Shown: positions 53,701 to 57,900 of the stretch, piece by piece
Numbering within the stretch: position 1 is the stretch's first letter
Layout: every line of letters begins with the position of its first letter
Source of the DNA: Enoplolaimus lenunculus
Lineage: Eukaryota; Nematoda; Enoplea; Enoplida; Thoracostomopsidae
Direction of reading: 5' to 3'
Assembly (NCBI GenBank): GCA_030248215.1
Contig: JASANG010000148.1
Coordinates: forward strand, 53,510 to 117,509
Length of the DNA: 64,000 bases
The notes under the pieces: generated by a model
What the model was told of the DNA's origin: nothing
Databases searched by the model: none
The model's input: the letters and a program-made list of their open reading frames with translations, nothing else
Position numbers and translations under genes: made by a program

Positions 53701-54949
53701 ATAGTTTTCGTGTGCCAAAATCGCGCAATGCGGCCAAGGCAGACCTGGAATCCGTTGAAAACAGTATGTATTGCTTTGTGCATTGAGTGGTTGCAGCAGG
53801 ATTACTTAGTTTTATTTTTGGTATTTGCAGGGTTTTCTCCAATGATGAAACCGGGCTTTGGAGTCGTCGGAGCAGGAATGGATCGCACAGGCAACATGCA
53901 ACAGATGTTGCAACAAGCAGCACAGCAACAGGTAAAATCGCAACTTGCGTATCCTGTTTCACCAGCTGTAGCGACAAGCAATGCGACTCGCGTGGCAGCG
54001 ACGACAGCGAACACCGCCACTGGTGGCTCTCAGTTGGACGCAATTATGTCCGCAGCGCAGGTGCAACAGCATATGGGTCAGGTAGGTTACAATTAGATAG
54101 TCTTGTAGCCGTAATGCCTCTCTCCCCTTGTGACTGTATAATTTAAACTATGTAAGTACATCATTTGTGGTCAAATAACTATTTTGCCTGTTGCCGAGTA
54201 AACAGTTTTTTTGTAGATGCTTCAAATCATGGGACAATTTATGGGCCATATAGCGGCGAGCAGTACTTCTGGCGCAACCGCTTCCGGAACTGGCGTCCCA
54301 AGCAACGCAAGTAAACTGCCGGCTGGCGGATTTGGTTTGTCTGAGTTGTCGTCGTACGCGATGCCGCACACTTCTTCCGCCTCGTCTGGTACTCTTGGCA
54401 GTGGCGGTTCAGCGCCGCAAACTCCAGCTCGCATTGGAACTCCAACGACATCGACCACCGCGGCGGTTATTTCTGGGAGCAGTGGTTCAGGCGGCCCATG
54501 GCACTCACAGATGCAGGTAAGTAGAGTCATTGGCACAAAATTAGGAACGGACATGAAGATATAGATGCAGTTTGAAAACGTTGATATCGCTGAAAATTTT
54601 TGACGACTGAGCAATCTGTTGTTAATCGCAGAAACATTTCGGACACTTGTTTCTTTGTCGTTGTGTAACTGTTGTTGTTATCGCACTATATATAGGCAAG
54701 TATTTCACAGCGTTTTCGTGGTTCCAGAGCTTTACCTCGACGACAGTTGCCAGCGGTGGTGGTGGTGGTATGGTGCCTCCAGCGGCGACAGGAAGCAACG
54801 CCGGTGGTGCAAGTTGTTCGCGCCGGTTCGGTGGACTACTGCCGCGGCCGTTTCATTCTGGATCGGAGCGACATCGTCCGCTAACCTCGTCATCTAGCAT
54901 GTCCCCTGGTCATCAAGGCAGCAGCAGCGGAAGTACTGGCCGACAATAA
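8542..54949 (+). CDS. KMT2E/SETD5: KMT2E (MLL5)/SETD5/UpSET-type PHD-SET chromatin protein, 38-exon gene
   Basis: Thirty-eight exons with GT-AG borders and matching phases join into one 7896-nt frame of 2631 residues. Order of parts: GLPYPDHNYG near residue 65 (the DHxY form of an HCF-1-binding motif), a Ser/Gly/Gln-rich linker, a PHD finger about 655-705 (CVC...CDMC...H..C..C..C), a SET domain about 850-1000 ending in a CxC post-SET segment, then a long disordered tail with family motifs SREEKK, KKRW, TPLKKR and LSEYLQRKQ. Human KMT2E and SETD5 have the same motifs in the same order, so family assignment is firm. Known members are nuclear, bind chromatin through the PHD finger and work with HDAC/NCoR or Sin3-type complexes; that role is inferred here. 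The SET core has RRSC instead of NHSC, as in the family, so methyltransferase activity is doubtful. The start is the first ATG of the open frame, 64 codons before DHNYG, about the human spacing. Exons 8-15 lie in a triplicated region. Untranslated exons and poly(A) site were not identified. Confidence 0.92.
9017..9068 (+). CDS. KMT2E/SETD5: KMT2E/SETD5-like exon 2, DHNY motif
   Basis: A 52-nt microexon too short for ORF finding. Acceptor TTTTAG, donor GTAAGA. It reads DHNYGMTYPSTSADEPP, then phase 1. The first four residues fit the [D/E]HxY HCF-1-binding motif known in MLL5. Confidence 0.85.
9521..9588 (+). CDS. KMT2E/SETD5: KMT2E/SETD5-like exon 3
   Basis: Acceptor TCTTCAG, donor GTATGT; completes a split Ser codon and ends in phase 0. 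Encodes an acidic stretch, SPSSDDEVEEIQQ. Confidence 0.8.
9738..9894 (+). CDS. KMT2E/SETD5: KMT2E/SETD5-like exon 4
   Basis: Acceptor TTTTTAG, donor GTAGGT, open throughout, ends in phase 1. About residues 105-157; no domain recognised (linker between DHNY and the PHD finger). Confidence 0.75.
10307..10706 (+). CDS. KMT2E/SETD5: KMT2E/SETD5-like exon 5
   Basis: Acceptor ATTTTAG, donor GTAAGA; phase 1 in, phase 2 out. Gln/Gly/Ser/Tyr-rich low-complexity sequence (residues 158-290), ending in SPDSSDLA. The open frame runs further upstream, but the phase and acceptor set the start here. Confidence 0.8.
10958..11508 (+). CDS. KMT2E/SETD5: KMT2E/SETD5-like exon 6
   Basis: Acceptor ATTTCAG, donor GTTGGT; joins exon 5 in frame through a Ser codon (AG/C) and ends in phase 1. 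Gly/Ser/Arg/Gln-rich (residues 290-474), with an RG-rich end (RSARGVGGAGSRGRG) that could bind nucleic acid. Confidence 0.8.
11659..11823 (+). CDS. KMT2E/SETD5: KMT2E/SETD5-like exon 7
   Basis: Acceptor CTTTTAG, donor GTAAGT; phase 1 in and out. Continues the RG-rich sequence (GRRGSSNS...) and ends in a basic and acidic segment. This is the last exon to the left of the triplicated block. Confidence 0.8.
12051..12362 (+). CDS. KMT2E/SETD5: KMT2E/SETD5-like exon 8 (copy A, intact)
   Basis: Acceptor TTGTTTTAG, donor GTAAGT; phase 1 in and out. Reads SPLPSILVPSPVSN..., then a Gly/Arg-rich patch (RRGQRRGGLSRGGGGRR) and PPPYNDNGLPE. A second in-frame acceptor at 11940 would add 37 residues rich in Cys and Leu, which I think less likely. 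The equivalent exon in copy C is frameshifted and has an in-frame stop, so this copy is the usable one. Confidence 0.7.
12747..12879 (+). CDS. KMT2E/SETD5: KMT2E/SETD5-like exon 9, PHD finger first half (copy A)
   Basis: Acceptor GCGTTTAG, donor GTAAGT; phase 1 in, phase 2 out. After an acidic lead-in it reads VTRCVCDYTHNDEFMIQCDMCE: the first two zinc-binding Cys pairs of the PHD finger. Human KMT2E has [21 protein letters not shown] here. Copy C (18842-18974) is identical; copy B is broken. Confidence 0.9.
13197..13348 (+). CDS. KMT2E/SETD5: KMT2E/SETD5-like exon 10, PHD finger second half (copy A)
   Basis: Acceptor TTTTTACAG, donor GTAAGT; phase 2 in, phase 1 out. Reads VWQHGDCLGIHS...CELC, completing the C4HC3 zinc ligands. 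The aromatic VWQH segment is the family's. A basic helix follows (KARRIQKQKRRQMRR), like the post-PHD basic stretch of KMT2E. Copies B (16895-17046, minus) and C (19292-19443) are identical in sequence. Confidence 0.9.
13593..13665 (+). CDS. KMT2E/SETD5: KMT2E/SETD5-like exon 11 (copy A)
   Basis: Donor CG/GTAAGT; phase 1 in, phase 2 out. Two in-frame acceptors are possible, at 13593 (preferred: STRGRLVIYSVADPEPS...) and at 13626; both give ...LDYNRKYR. The more obvious CACAG acceptor at 13585 would create a stop. Confidence 0.6.
13860..13905 (+). CDS. KMT2E/SETD5: KMT2E/SETD5-like exon 12 (copy A)
   Basis: Donor GTAAGT, phase 0 out, encoding RDEEARGRRSHQANSA. Only the weak acceptor GAAAG at 13859 keeps the frame from exon 11. 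The stronger TTTAG at 13840 would put a stop after two codons unless another exon precedes it. Identical in copies B and C. Confidence 0.5.
14398..14537 (+). pseudogene. Exon 13 duplicate in copy A, degraded
   Basis: The acceptor TTTTTAG of copies B and C is TTTTTAAG here. There are several indels, and a cluster of G-to-A differences (CGTAGCCGCCG in B and C is CATAGCCACCA here). The donor GTAAAT is kept. Copies B and C agree with each other against this one. Confidence 0.75.
14932..15019 (+). pseudogene. Exon 14 duplicate in copy A, frameshifted
   Basis: GAGAACTTTGTAC replaces GAGAACTTGTAC; the extra T brings a TGA into frame a few codons later. Further differences follow toward the donor. 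Confidence 0.75.
15266..15478 (+). pseudogene. Exon 15 duplicate in copy A (SET start), still open
   Basis: Open, with the same splice sites as 21368-21579 and only conservative replacements (LLDNL, QYEFE, ADIDTKK). It cannot be reached in frame through the broken exons 13-14 of this copy, and no exon 16 lies beyond it before the inversion. Confidence 0.65.
15712..15860 (-). pseudogene. Exon 13 duplicate in inverted copy B
   Basis: Reverse complement of 20478-20626, with splice sites. It lies antisense inside the host gene, so it cannot join the mRNA; in a transcript it would pair with exon 13 of copy C. Confidence 0.7.
16338..17046 (-). pseudogene. Exons 12, 11 and 10 duplicates in inverted copy B
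   Basis: Reverse complements of exon 12 (16338-16383), exon 11 (16578-16650) and exon 10 (16895-17046). Exon 10 is identical to the other copies; the exon 11 region has a small change (GCTCTGAC for GTCTTGAC). Confidence 0.7.
17364..17500 (-). pseudogene. Exon 9 duplicate in inverted copy B, broken
   Basis: Several single-base indels relative to copies A and C (a lost A in GTACGTGACGCG, an extra C in GAATTCATG), and the GTAAGT donor is altered. Confidence 0.65.
18146..18457 (+). pseudogene. Exon 8 duplicate in copy C, disrupted
   Basis: Splice sites are preserved, but about 18238 two bases are missing relative to copy A, an extra G and A occur further on, and TCA has become TAA near 18347. 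It cannot encode the same segment. Confidence 0.75.
18842..18974 (+). CDS. Exon 9 duplicate in copy C (PHD first half), intact
   Basis: Identical to 12747-12879, with both splice sites. If the triplication is real, either copy could be spliced to exon 10. If it is an assembly error, this is the same exon represented twice. Confidence 0.7.
19292..19443 (+). CDS. Exon 10 duplicate in copy C (PHD second half), intact
   Basis: Identical to 13197-13348, splice sites included. See copy C for interpretation. Confidence 0.7.
19688..19760 (+). CDS. Exon 11 duplicate in copy C
   Basis: Same sequence, acceptor choice and donor as 13593-13665. Confidence 0.5.
19955..20000 (+). CDS. Exon 12 duplicate in copy C
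   Basis: Same as 13860-13905. Splicing from here to exon 13 (20478) would give a normal 477-bp intron, against 6.6 kb from the copy A exon 12. Confidence 0.5.
20478..20626 (+). CDS. KMT2E/SETD5: KMT2E/SETD5-like exon 13 (copy C, intact)
   Basis: Acceptor CATTTTTAG, donor GTAAAT; phase 0 in, phase 2 out. Encodes a basic stretch, RSRRKTGGSSHGSDG, then SPSTPVSPGIGWSSFANDN, matching the SDGSNFGW region just before the SET domain of KMT2E. The copy A version has lost the acceptor and carries indels, so the transcript should use this copy. Confidence 0.8.
21021..21105 (+). CDS. KMT2E/SETD5: KMT2E/SETD5-like exon 14 (copy C, intact)
   Basis: Acceptor ACTTTCAG, donor GTAAAG; phase 2 in, phase 0 out. 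Reads SPWAEKYEQATENLYNDEV..., the counterpart of the KMT2E helix WMDRYEEANNNQYSE that precedes the SET domain. The copy A exon has one extra T and hits a stop. Confidence 0.85.
21368..21579 (+). CDS. KMT2E/SETD5: KMT2E/SETD5-like exon 15, SET domain start (copy C)
   Basis: Acceptor GCTTCTAG, donor GTATTA; phase 0 in, phase 2 out. Contains GRPGLVATRTIPPEQPIVEF and RGQFWLQSQYDFEQ, the first strands of the SET fold (human: [21 protein letters not shown]). The copy A exon 15266-15478 is also open, with conservative changes (N for H, E for D, I for V). Confidence 0.9.
22158..22281 (+). CDS. KMT2E/SETD5: KMT2E/SETD5-like exon 16, SET core
   Basis: Single copy, right of the triplication. Acceptor TTTTTGTAG, donor GTAAGT; phase 2 in, phase 0 out. 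Reads PFLLRYNELDHADVCVDAR and YGSIARYVRRSCQSNAK. Canonical active SET domains have NHSCxPN here; RRSCxxN is the atypical form of KMT2E/SETD5 (RFIRRSCTPNA). Confidence 0.93.
22679..22794 (+). CDS. KMT2E/SETD5: KMT2E/SETD5-like exon 17, SET C-terminal strands
   Basis: Acceptor TTACACAG, donor GTAAGT; phase 0 in, phase 2 out. Reads ERGTEISIPFDLDFRRW, aligned with PKGTEITIAFDFDYGNCKY of KMT2E. The catalytic Tyr of the usual ELTxDY motif is replaced here by Phe. Confidence 0.9.
23132..23233 (+). CDS. KMT2E/SETD5: KMT2E/SETD5-like exon 18, post-SET Cys segment
   Basis: Acceptor TTTTTTCAG, donor GTATGT; phase 2 in and out. Reads KYEVECACSQSNCPVREHNK, matching YKVDCACLKENPECPV. The CxC...C pattern probably completes a zinc site. 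An upstream GTAACT donor at 23226 is possible but breaks the phase with exon 19. Confidence 0.88.
23872..23920 (+). CDS. KMT2E/SETD5: KMT2E/SETD5-like exon 19 (49-nt microexon)
   Basis: Acceptor ATTTTAG, donor GTATTA. Phase 2 in and 0 out, exactly what exons 18 and 20 require; encodes QQNQTSASSYRGSIKQ. Support is the double phase match rather than homology. Confidence 0.65.
24289..24555 (+). CDS. KMT2E/SETD5: KMT2E/SETD5-like exon 20
   Basis: Acceptor TTTTCAG, donor GTAAGT, phase 0 on both sides. Strongly basic, Lys/Arg/Gln/Asn-rich (SKIGKRKKSAVSF, GRRKTPQQ), probably disordered and nuclear-localising. Confidence 0.82.
24908..25075 (+). CDS. KMT2E/SETD5: KMT2E/SETD5-like exon 21
   Basis: Acceptor TTACCAG, donor GTAATT, phase 0 on both sides; Lys/Ser/Thr-rich low complexity (SLAKSAQKGNATSTTSKT). 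No domain. Confidence 0.8.
25441..25662 (+). CDS. KMT2E/SETD5: KMT2E/SETD5-like exon 22
   Basis: Acceptor GCGTTCAG, donor GTGAGT, phase 0 on both sides. Charged sequence containing GQKRKADIDD and SVKSKRTSSIDVFDNE; disordered, with a possible nuclear localisation signal. Confidence 0.8.
25840..27235 (-). repeat. About 165-bp satellite array with transposon-like end (intron 22)
   Basis: Repeated units contain TTAGCTAATAG, AATTTGCATATTA, GGGTGCGAGGAATCTGA and AAACCTCTAAAACCGATAA. The left end has AGGAACGGCTGAACCGATTT, found reversed at the end of the 48420-49115 copy. A SINE copy is inserted at 26410-26545. Confidence 0.7.
26410..26545 (+). repeat. tRNA-like SINE, copy 2
   Basis: Aligns with 7655-7795: CTTATAGCAAAGTGGTGATG and a degenerate B box (TTTAAATCCTAGCT). 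Confidence 0.5.
27278..27680. mobile_element. hAT-like MITE, copy 1
   Basis: Ends CAGGGTGCAACCGGAATTCC and the inverse GGTTGCACCCTG, with GGTTCCGG-rich sub-terminal repeats. Flanked by ACTACGAC and ACTACTAC, an 8-bp duplication with one mismatch. Non-coding. Confidence 0.8.
27828..27964 (+). CDS. KMT2E/SETD5: KMT2E/SETD5-like exon 23
   Basis: Acceptor ACTTTTAG, donor GTAAGA; phase 0 in, phase 2 out. Pro-rich (PIEPIQPEVVSPPGISPASE). Lies just right of a repeat-filled 2.2-kb intron. Confidence 0.75.
28211..28367 (+). CDS. KMT2E/SETD5: KMT2E/SETD5-like exon 24
   Basis: Acceptor TGTGTCAG, donor GTCAGT; phase 2 in, phase 0 out. Encodes LRSLQDYWSKMEALGIESED and leads into the conserved SREEKK segment. 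Confidence 0.75.
28586..28876 (+). CDS. KMT2E/SETD5: KMT2E/SETD5-like exon 25, SREEKK helix
   Basis: Acceptor ATTTTAG, donor GTACTT, phase 0 on both sides. Begins SREEKKMQQYLDQIKRADEE, the counterpart of [21 protein letters not shown] in human KMT2E, probably a charged helix or coiled coil, then Ser/Lys-rich sequence. Confidence 0.82.
29258..29307 (+). CDS. KMT2E/SETD5: KMT2E/SETD5-like exon 26 (50-nt microexon)
   Basis: Acceptor CATTTCAG, donor GTACGT; phase 0 in, phase 2 out. Encodes the basic RVKPSLRVKLKGSTSKR. Found by phase and splice-site fit. Confidence 0.7.
29690..30296 (+). CDS. KMT2E/SETD5: KMT2E/SETD5-like exon 27
   Basis: Acceptor TTTTACAG, donor GTACGT; phase 2 in, phase 0 out. 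The largest exon: a Ser/Asn/Gln-rich half, then a strongly acidic block (about residues 1585-1650: DDDDYDD, ESESEGESS, DSAEDDIDE), then a basic end (RRSSRSKRDDK). A disordered polyampholyte typical of chromatin proteins. Confidence 0.82.
30790..31038 (+). CDS. KMT2E/SETD5: KMT2E/SETD5-like exon 28
   Basis: Acceptor ACTACAG (a second in-frame one lies 6 nt on), donor GTTAGT, phase 0. Contains TFSPTFSSKTDLNSRP, similar to the ITFTSPFLSEKRRR region of KMT2E, and ends in AKK, which with exon 29 makes KKRWIRQ. Confidence 0.8.
31360..31459 (+). CDS. KMT2E/SETD5: KMT2E/SETD5-like exon 29, KKRW motif
   Basis: Acceptor TTTTTTCAG, donor GTAAGC; phase 0 in, phase 1 out. RWIRQMR joins to give KKRWIRQ, matching KKRWLKQ of human KMT2E. 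This short motif is a family hallmark of unknown function. Confidence 0.82.
31725..31786 (+). CDS. KMT2E/SETD5: KMT2E/SETD5-like exon 30, TPLKKR motif
   Basis: Acceptor GGTTATAG, donor GTACTG; phase 1 in, phase 0 out. Encodes DTPLKKRLFSGDSSDQ, the counterpart of TTPLKKRRFYQLLDS in KMT2E. Confidence 0.82.
31912..32370 (+). CDS. KMT2E/SETD5: KMT2E/SETD5-like exon 31
   Basis: Acceptor TTTTACAG, donor GTAGGC, phase 0 on both sides. Ser/Thr/Asn-rich low complexity; no domain recognised. Confidence 0.8.
32795..32953 (+). CDS. KMT2E/SETD5: KMT2E/SETD5-like exon 32
   Basis: Acceptor CACTTCAG, donor GTACAG, phase 0. Ends in NTRKK, which joins exon 33 as KKVTLSEY (human KMT2E: KKKVSLLEY). Confidence 0.8.
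33542..33863 (+). CDS. KMT2E/SETD5: KMT2E/SETD5-like exon 33, LSEYLQRKQ motif
   Basis: Acceptor TTGCTCAG; weak donor GTTAGC, phase 1 out. Begins VTLSEYLQRKQR, aligned with VSLLEYRKRQREA of KMT2E, then Thr/Ser/Ala-rich sequence. An adaptor-like short motif; its partner is unknown to me. Confidence 0.82.
34107..34546 (+). CDS. KMT2E/SETD5: KMT2E/SETD5-like exon 34
   Basis: Acceptor TTGTAG (or TAG three bases later, same frame), donor GTGGGT; phase 1 in, phase 0 out. Ser-rich, containing RAPSLDDLKSRILSKSF and PPIPD, with an acidic end DEDDDTEE. Confidence 0.72.
35327..35380. repeat. 23-bp tandem duplication
   Basis: AAACGCAAAACAGGCTAAAA with AGGCCCT, twice in a row, in intron 34. Confidence 0.8.
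36365..36659 (+). CDS. KMT2E/SETD5: KMT2E/SETD5-like exon 35
   Basis: Acceptor GGTTTAG, donor GTTAGT; phase 0 in, phase 1 out. Contains SLSDRLKMEFGLDTSGEE, a short amphipathic helix candidate, then Gly/Ser/Ala-rich sequence. The next intron is 17 kb and holds the antisense gene. Confidence 0.75.
39067..41053 (-). CDS. Nested gene exon 7 (module plus low-complexity tail, stop)
   Basis: Acceptor TTATTAG, phase 2 in, TAA at 39067. The first 100 residues hold a further module (FQIGETAVESGYELTCQPDG, SACITSDKQ, LHLCVVL). The remaining 560 are Arg/Asn/Ser/Thr/Gln-rich without Cys. Long and open without interruption, which supports coding. Confidence 0.72.
39067..45610 (-). CDS. Antisense nested gene: secreted multi-module protein, 7 exons
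   Basis: On the strand opposite the host gene, inside its intron 35. Seven exons with matching phases give 3555 nt, about 1184 residues. The N-terminus has a signal peptide (IFIPLLLSAIFEIIEPVSG, then Q). Repeated modules of about 35-45 residues follow, with GE.W/F...FxC patterns: SFTDGEQWTENDFAFEC, GEKLIHNGWTFKC, a Cys-rich pair of exons, and GETAVESGYELTCQPDG followed by SISACITSDKQILGLG. These resemble the fibronectin-I-like modules of nematode MIG-18-type extracellular proteins; this is motif memory, not a search. The last 560 residues are Ser/Thr/Asn/Gln-rich and probably disordered or glycosylated. Likely secreted or matrix-bound; function unknown. It could be an unrelated Cys-rich extracellular protein. 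Confidence 0.65.
41320..41390 (-). CDS. Nested gene exon 6
   Basis: Acceptor TGATCAG, donor GTATAC (weak); phase 0 in, phase 2 out. Encodes PGNEHYGLIDLQHEHRSCNK followed by ICD. Both phases fit its neighbours. Confidence 0.55.
41440..41600 (-). CDS. Nested gene exon 5, Cys-rich
   Basis: Acceptor ATACTACAG, donor GTAAAA; phase 1 in, phase 0 out. Seven Cys in 53 residues (CVPCDDPDVCP, SCDAEC, PRCAHDGENG), typical of a disulphide-bonded extracellular module. Confidence 0.65.
42560..42745 (-). CDS. Nested gene exon 4
   Basis: Weak acceptor CATGGAG; donor GTACCG (an alternative GTACGT lies 6 nt on); phase 1 in and out. Encodes RPPKLVSPQLQIASATEI and ends in KYICISG. Confidence 0.55.
43118..43893 (-). 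CDS. Nested gene exon 3
   Basis: Acceptor TTGACAG, donor GTAAGT; phase 2 in, phase 1 out. Starts RWEEVHEVTPEDLKLIHL, a charged helix, then a Pro/Ser/Gln/Arg-rich linker (RRRPPMPPPPSQK). Confidence 0.7.
44473..44777. mobile_element. Palindromic MITE (TGTCGTAGGCCAAT ends), copy 1
   Basis: Left end ATATGTCGTAGGCCAATCTG, right end CAGATTGGTCTACGACATAT: inverted repeats with one mismatch. GGCCAA/TTGGCC motifs recur inside. It lies in intron 2 of the antisense gene. Confidence 0.7.
44820..44922 (-). CDS. Nested gene exon 2
   Basis: Acceptor GTTTTCAG, donor GTAAGT; phase 1 in, phase 2 out. Reads ACVWPRFNKRINIGEKL and HNGWTFKCFFTTEGQ, completing module 1 and starting module 2. Too short for ORF finding. 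Confidence 0.7.
45340..45610 (-). CDS. Nested gene exon 1 (start, signal peptide)
   Basis: ATG at 45610; a second Met at residue 15 gives a more typical signal peptide. Donor AG/GTGACG, phase 1. Ends in DFAFECRVFQTGAWEIKVTG. Confidence 0.65.
48420..49115 (+). repeat. About 165-bp satellite array, opposite orientation
   Basis: Units AGCTAACTATTCA, TTTGTAAACAATTTATTCAGA and CGCACCCAAAAACCCATTA are reverse complements of the 25.8-27.2 kb units. Ends with AAAATCGGTTCAGCCGTTCC and a GACAGACAGAC tail. Confidence 0.7.
49215..49405. mobile_element. CGACAATTCGTCG-family element, copy 1
   Basis: Alternating CGACAATT/AATTGTCG motifs bracket AAGCATAA-type repeats. A related copy is at 51090-51275. Boundaries are uncertain. 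Confidence 0.45.
50829..50862. repeat. (TTAA)n microsatellite
   Basis: About eight uninterrupted TTAA units. Confidence 0.9.
51090..51275. mobile_element. CGACAATTCGTCG-family element, copy 2
   Basis: Internal CCTAAGC-type repeats, then AATTGTCGAGTGAACGAAAT and GGCGACGAATTGTCG, matching the 49215 copy. Confidence 0.45.
51460..51705. mobile_element. Palindromic MITE (TGTCGTAGGCCAAT ends), copy 2
   Basis: Shares AATACCGTTAACCAATCAGC, ACATCTCACAATCGCTAT and the terminal GGCCCTACGACAT with 44473-44777, in reverse orientation; its left end is shortened. Confidence 0.6.
53138..53590. mobile_element. hAT-like MITE, diverged copy
   Basis: Starts CAGGGTGCAAACC and has GTTCCGGTTCCG and TTTCCGGTAATTTTT blocks plus central sequence like 58849-59235. 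The right end is lost. Confidence 0.5.
53831..54081 (+). CDS. KMT2E/SETD5: KMT2E/SETD5-like exon 36
   Basis: Acceptor ATTTGCAG, donor GTAGGT; phase 1 in (GGG across the 17-kb intron), phase 0 out. Gln/Met/Ala-rich (QQMLQQAAQQQ). Frame, phase and composition suit the C-terminus of the same protein; a transcript would confirm the long splice. Confidence 0.7.
54217..54516 (+). CDS. KMT2E/SETD5: KMT2E/SETD5-like exon 37
   Basis: Acceptor TTTTGTAG, donor GTAAGT, phase 0. Starts MLQIMGQFMGHIAASS, continuing the Gln/Met pattern of exon 36, then Ser/Gly/Thr-rich sequence. Confidence 0.75.
54728..54949 (+). CDS. KMT2E/SETD5: KMT2E/SETD5-like exon 38 (stop codon)
   Basis: Acceptor GGTTCCAG, phase 0, ending at TAA 54947-54949. 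Encodes a Gly/Ser-rich end, SPGHQGSSSGSTGRQ. The earlier CACAG acceptor at about 54709 gives a frame that stops inside the exon, so it is not used. Confidence 0.72.
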   Translation, partial: SFTSTTVASGGGGGMVPPAATGSNAGGASCSRRFGGLLPRPFHSGSERHRPLTSSSSMSPGHQGSSSGSTGRQ

Positions 54950-57900
54950 GCATCCGCTACTGTACGTAGGGCCGGGCGTGGATAAATCGTTGACGTTGAG
55001 ATTTGAGAAATAACACTTTGTCTCGGTTATTTTGGAGTTTTTTTCTGGTTACGTACATTTATATTCCGATGCGTTTTGTTAGCTATATATACAGTGTATT
55101 TTAGCCAAGCACAGTCGAATTTATTTTAAACATTGTTAGCATATTATATTTGTAGTAGTGTGAACCAGCAGATGAAGAATAATGCAAATGTATATTAATA
55201 ATAACAACAATAATAATTAATTATTGCCGTTTTGTGTCTTGTTGCGAAGTGTTTAAATGTGAAGTTATGTCTTTGAAATTAAAAGCGGTACTTGTTTACC
55301 TCCCCCCCCCCATGCTAGTCTTAATGTGCTTTGAATTTTATTATAAGCATGAAGCTGATCTTAAGTTTAAGTGTCTAAGTCTGTTTTAGAGAGTGATTAT
55401 GTGTGTCGAGGCGTTTTATAGTCGGAGGAGTAAAGAAGTACCTTAAAGTCCAATGTTTTGTTGCAAATATGTATATATGTTCGATGTTTGTTCTTTGTTT
55501 ACTCGGCCACGTCGTTAAAACGCAAAACAAAAGTAACGTTGATGTTGAGCAGGCTTCCAACAGAAGCTAAATGTTGCCCGAACGGGAACAGAAACACGAA
55601 TTGAACTTTCTTGCCGGAACAAGAACAAGAACTGGAATTAAGAATAATTTTGCAACACCGAATTACTGTGTTACTTTTTAGTAACTGAGTAAGATATTAG
55701 CGGTTTCTTTTTTGGTTTTCATCACTCGTACAAAATTACTCGCCAATTATTAAACTGAACAAGATAGGAATAGGTGTCAAATTCGACTTGTAGTTTCACA
55801 ACTACAAACGGAATTGATTTTTTGCAGGAATTACGGTGGAACAGTCATGTTGAGCAAATAGTTAAGATTTTTTACGTAATGGACGTGACGTACGGATTCA
55901 CGGTAGCAACGCGGGTGCTGGTAATTTTTGGAAAAGCCTACGCGGGGCGTTGGTTGTGTTTTACACTGTCTGGAACACAAACTATTGGTTGTAAAAGCGT
56001 AGTGCAGGCGTTGGATGTGTTTTTTAAATAATTTACATCATCGGGAACTCAAATTTTTGGTTGGACTTAAAATCCCTTGTTCTTAGAGGCTTTTTGAGGC
56101 GGCTTGCGTGCGAATTTGGGAAAGTCAGATTGAAATGTTCGCCGATTGAGCTCTCGATCGGGCGTGGGCAGTTTTGCCACTAAACTTCGATTTGATTTGC
56201 TGTCAACTCTTGCAATATTTTGATTTTTGAATGCATTTTGATTCTACAACACGTTATGAAGTGGTGTTGGTGGTAGTGTTGGTCGTTTCCGAAAATAGAC
56301 GTGTTGGTTGTGTCATGATTTTAAAAATTGTTTCGTTGAATGATTTTAAAATTTGTTTCGTTGACGGTTTTGTTTCACAATACGAAAGGCCATGATACCA
56401 TTAATAATTCAATTGCGTTTATCTCATAGTTTGTACAAATATGATGGAGTAATTGTTGGTATATTTAGCGTGATTTAAAATATATAGCGTGATTTAAAAT
56501 ATATGTCTTTGTTAGGTTTATAATAGAATCACTCTATGTGTGACCAGATATATACATAAATGGATTTTTTGATTGGTCCAAAAACATATTGAAAGTGTAT
56601 TCTGCGTTACTGGTGAATGAAGCTTGCGGTATTTTTTCTCAATTCCCGGTTCCGACCGGAATTTTTGTAAGAATTCAATTGTTGCTCCTGCTTTGGTAAA
56701 ATTTAGCTCCTGTTTAAACAATAGAGTTTTCGGTGTTGGTGATGCTAATTCGTCAAGTATGAATTGTTGATTTTATCTTGAAACTTTCGGTTGTTTTCGT
56801 GGCGCAAGAACTACTGATTCAGTACTGCGGAATTGTCTACAGTCTAATGTATATGCAATGCAACGTTTGTGTTCGGATCCGATAGGCAGTTTGCATGGTT
56901 CGACCGGGTGTCGAAATGCCGAAGCTGAATAGTGAAATTTCTACTGGAACTTGAAGTAAATACCATTAATATCTTAAATAGAGCTAAACTTGGTCTAATT
57001 TATTCACCAGGTCTGTTAACTTTAAATCTTTAGAGTTAGCTTTGTTTAGAATGTTTCTTTGTTTAGAATGTTTGGCATTTTAAGGTTAAAATGGCTAAGG
57101 TAATAATGTATTAGATTTGATTTAATGGATCCATAATTATAATGCTTATGGTCATTTGACCTTTTGTATGTTTAAAAATTAAAACAAATTGAATAAGTAG
57201 AAATTTGTTGTAAAATGGAACATTTCTTCGCCACTGTCGGATATCATTTTCCGCCAAAGACCTTACCGTTTTATAAACGGGCATGCGGTTCAGGGTTGCA
57301 CTTGGTAATTTGCGGTCTATCGTGCTTACAAAATATAGTCTTTCTGGCATTGTATGGTATGACTTTATGCCAAGGTTTACAGTGAATCTGTGACTGACAG
57401 GACAGTTGGAGTTGGAAAAAACTTCTCTGACCCGAGGGTCCGGTTTTCATCTACTTTAATGTAACATCCAAGTCGATCGCTTAAGCTTATTAGGAATGCC
57501 GAAAACTTGGATCTGTGTTGGTTTTAACGTCTTTGAGGAGCTGAAGCTGTTTCGGTGATACTAGCGTGCGCAACATTTCACTGTTAAGGTACATTAATGA
57601 TATTGCACTGTTTTTTGTATGTAATAATAATATTAGCAATTATATTAATCAAGCGGGTTATGAAAGATGTATGTCAACCGTAAGCCTTTTGGCCGTGAAA
57701 ATTTTGCTATGAAAATAACTGATGTGAAGCTCGTAATTTGGTTTCAAGCGGAACAGTTGAAAAACATTAAAGCAACTAGACACATTGGCCCGTTTTGCCT
57801 ATTTATTGGTAACTTCTGTGTTATATGCTAACGATTTGTGTTGGCTGAGAGGTTATAGCTTGTAGATCATGCACATGTAGGTTAAGAGATCTTTCCAGGT

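Larger units (their letters stand above)
36660..53830 (+). other. Intron 35 of the PHD-SET gene (17.2 kb)
   Basis: Holds the antisense gene (39067-45610) and several repeats. The segments 36.7-39.0 kb and 45.7-53.8 kb have no convincing exon on either strand. Confidence 0.65.

Noticed and set aside
54709-54727. Earlier CACAG acceptor for exon 38
   Set aside because: Its frame runs into TAA within the exon, while the acceptor at 54727 gives the open Gly/Ser-rich end.
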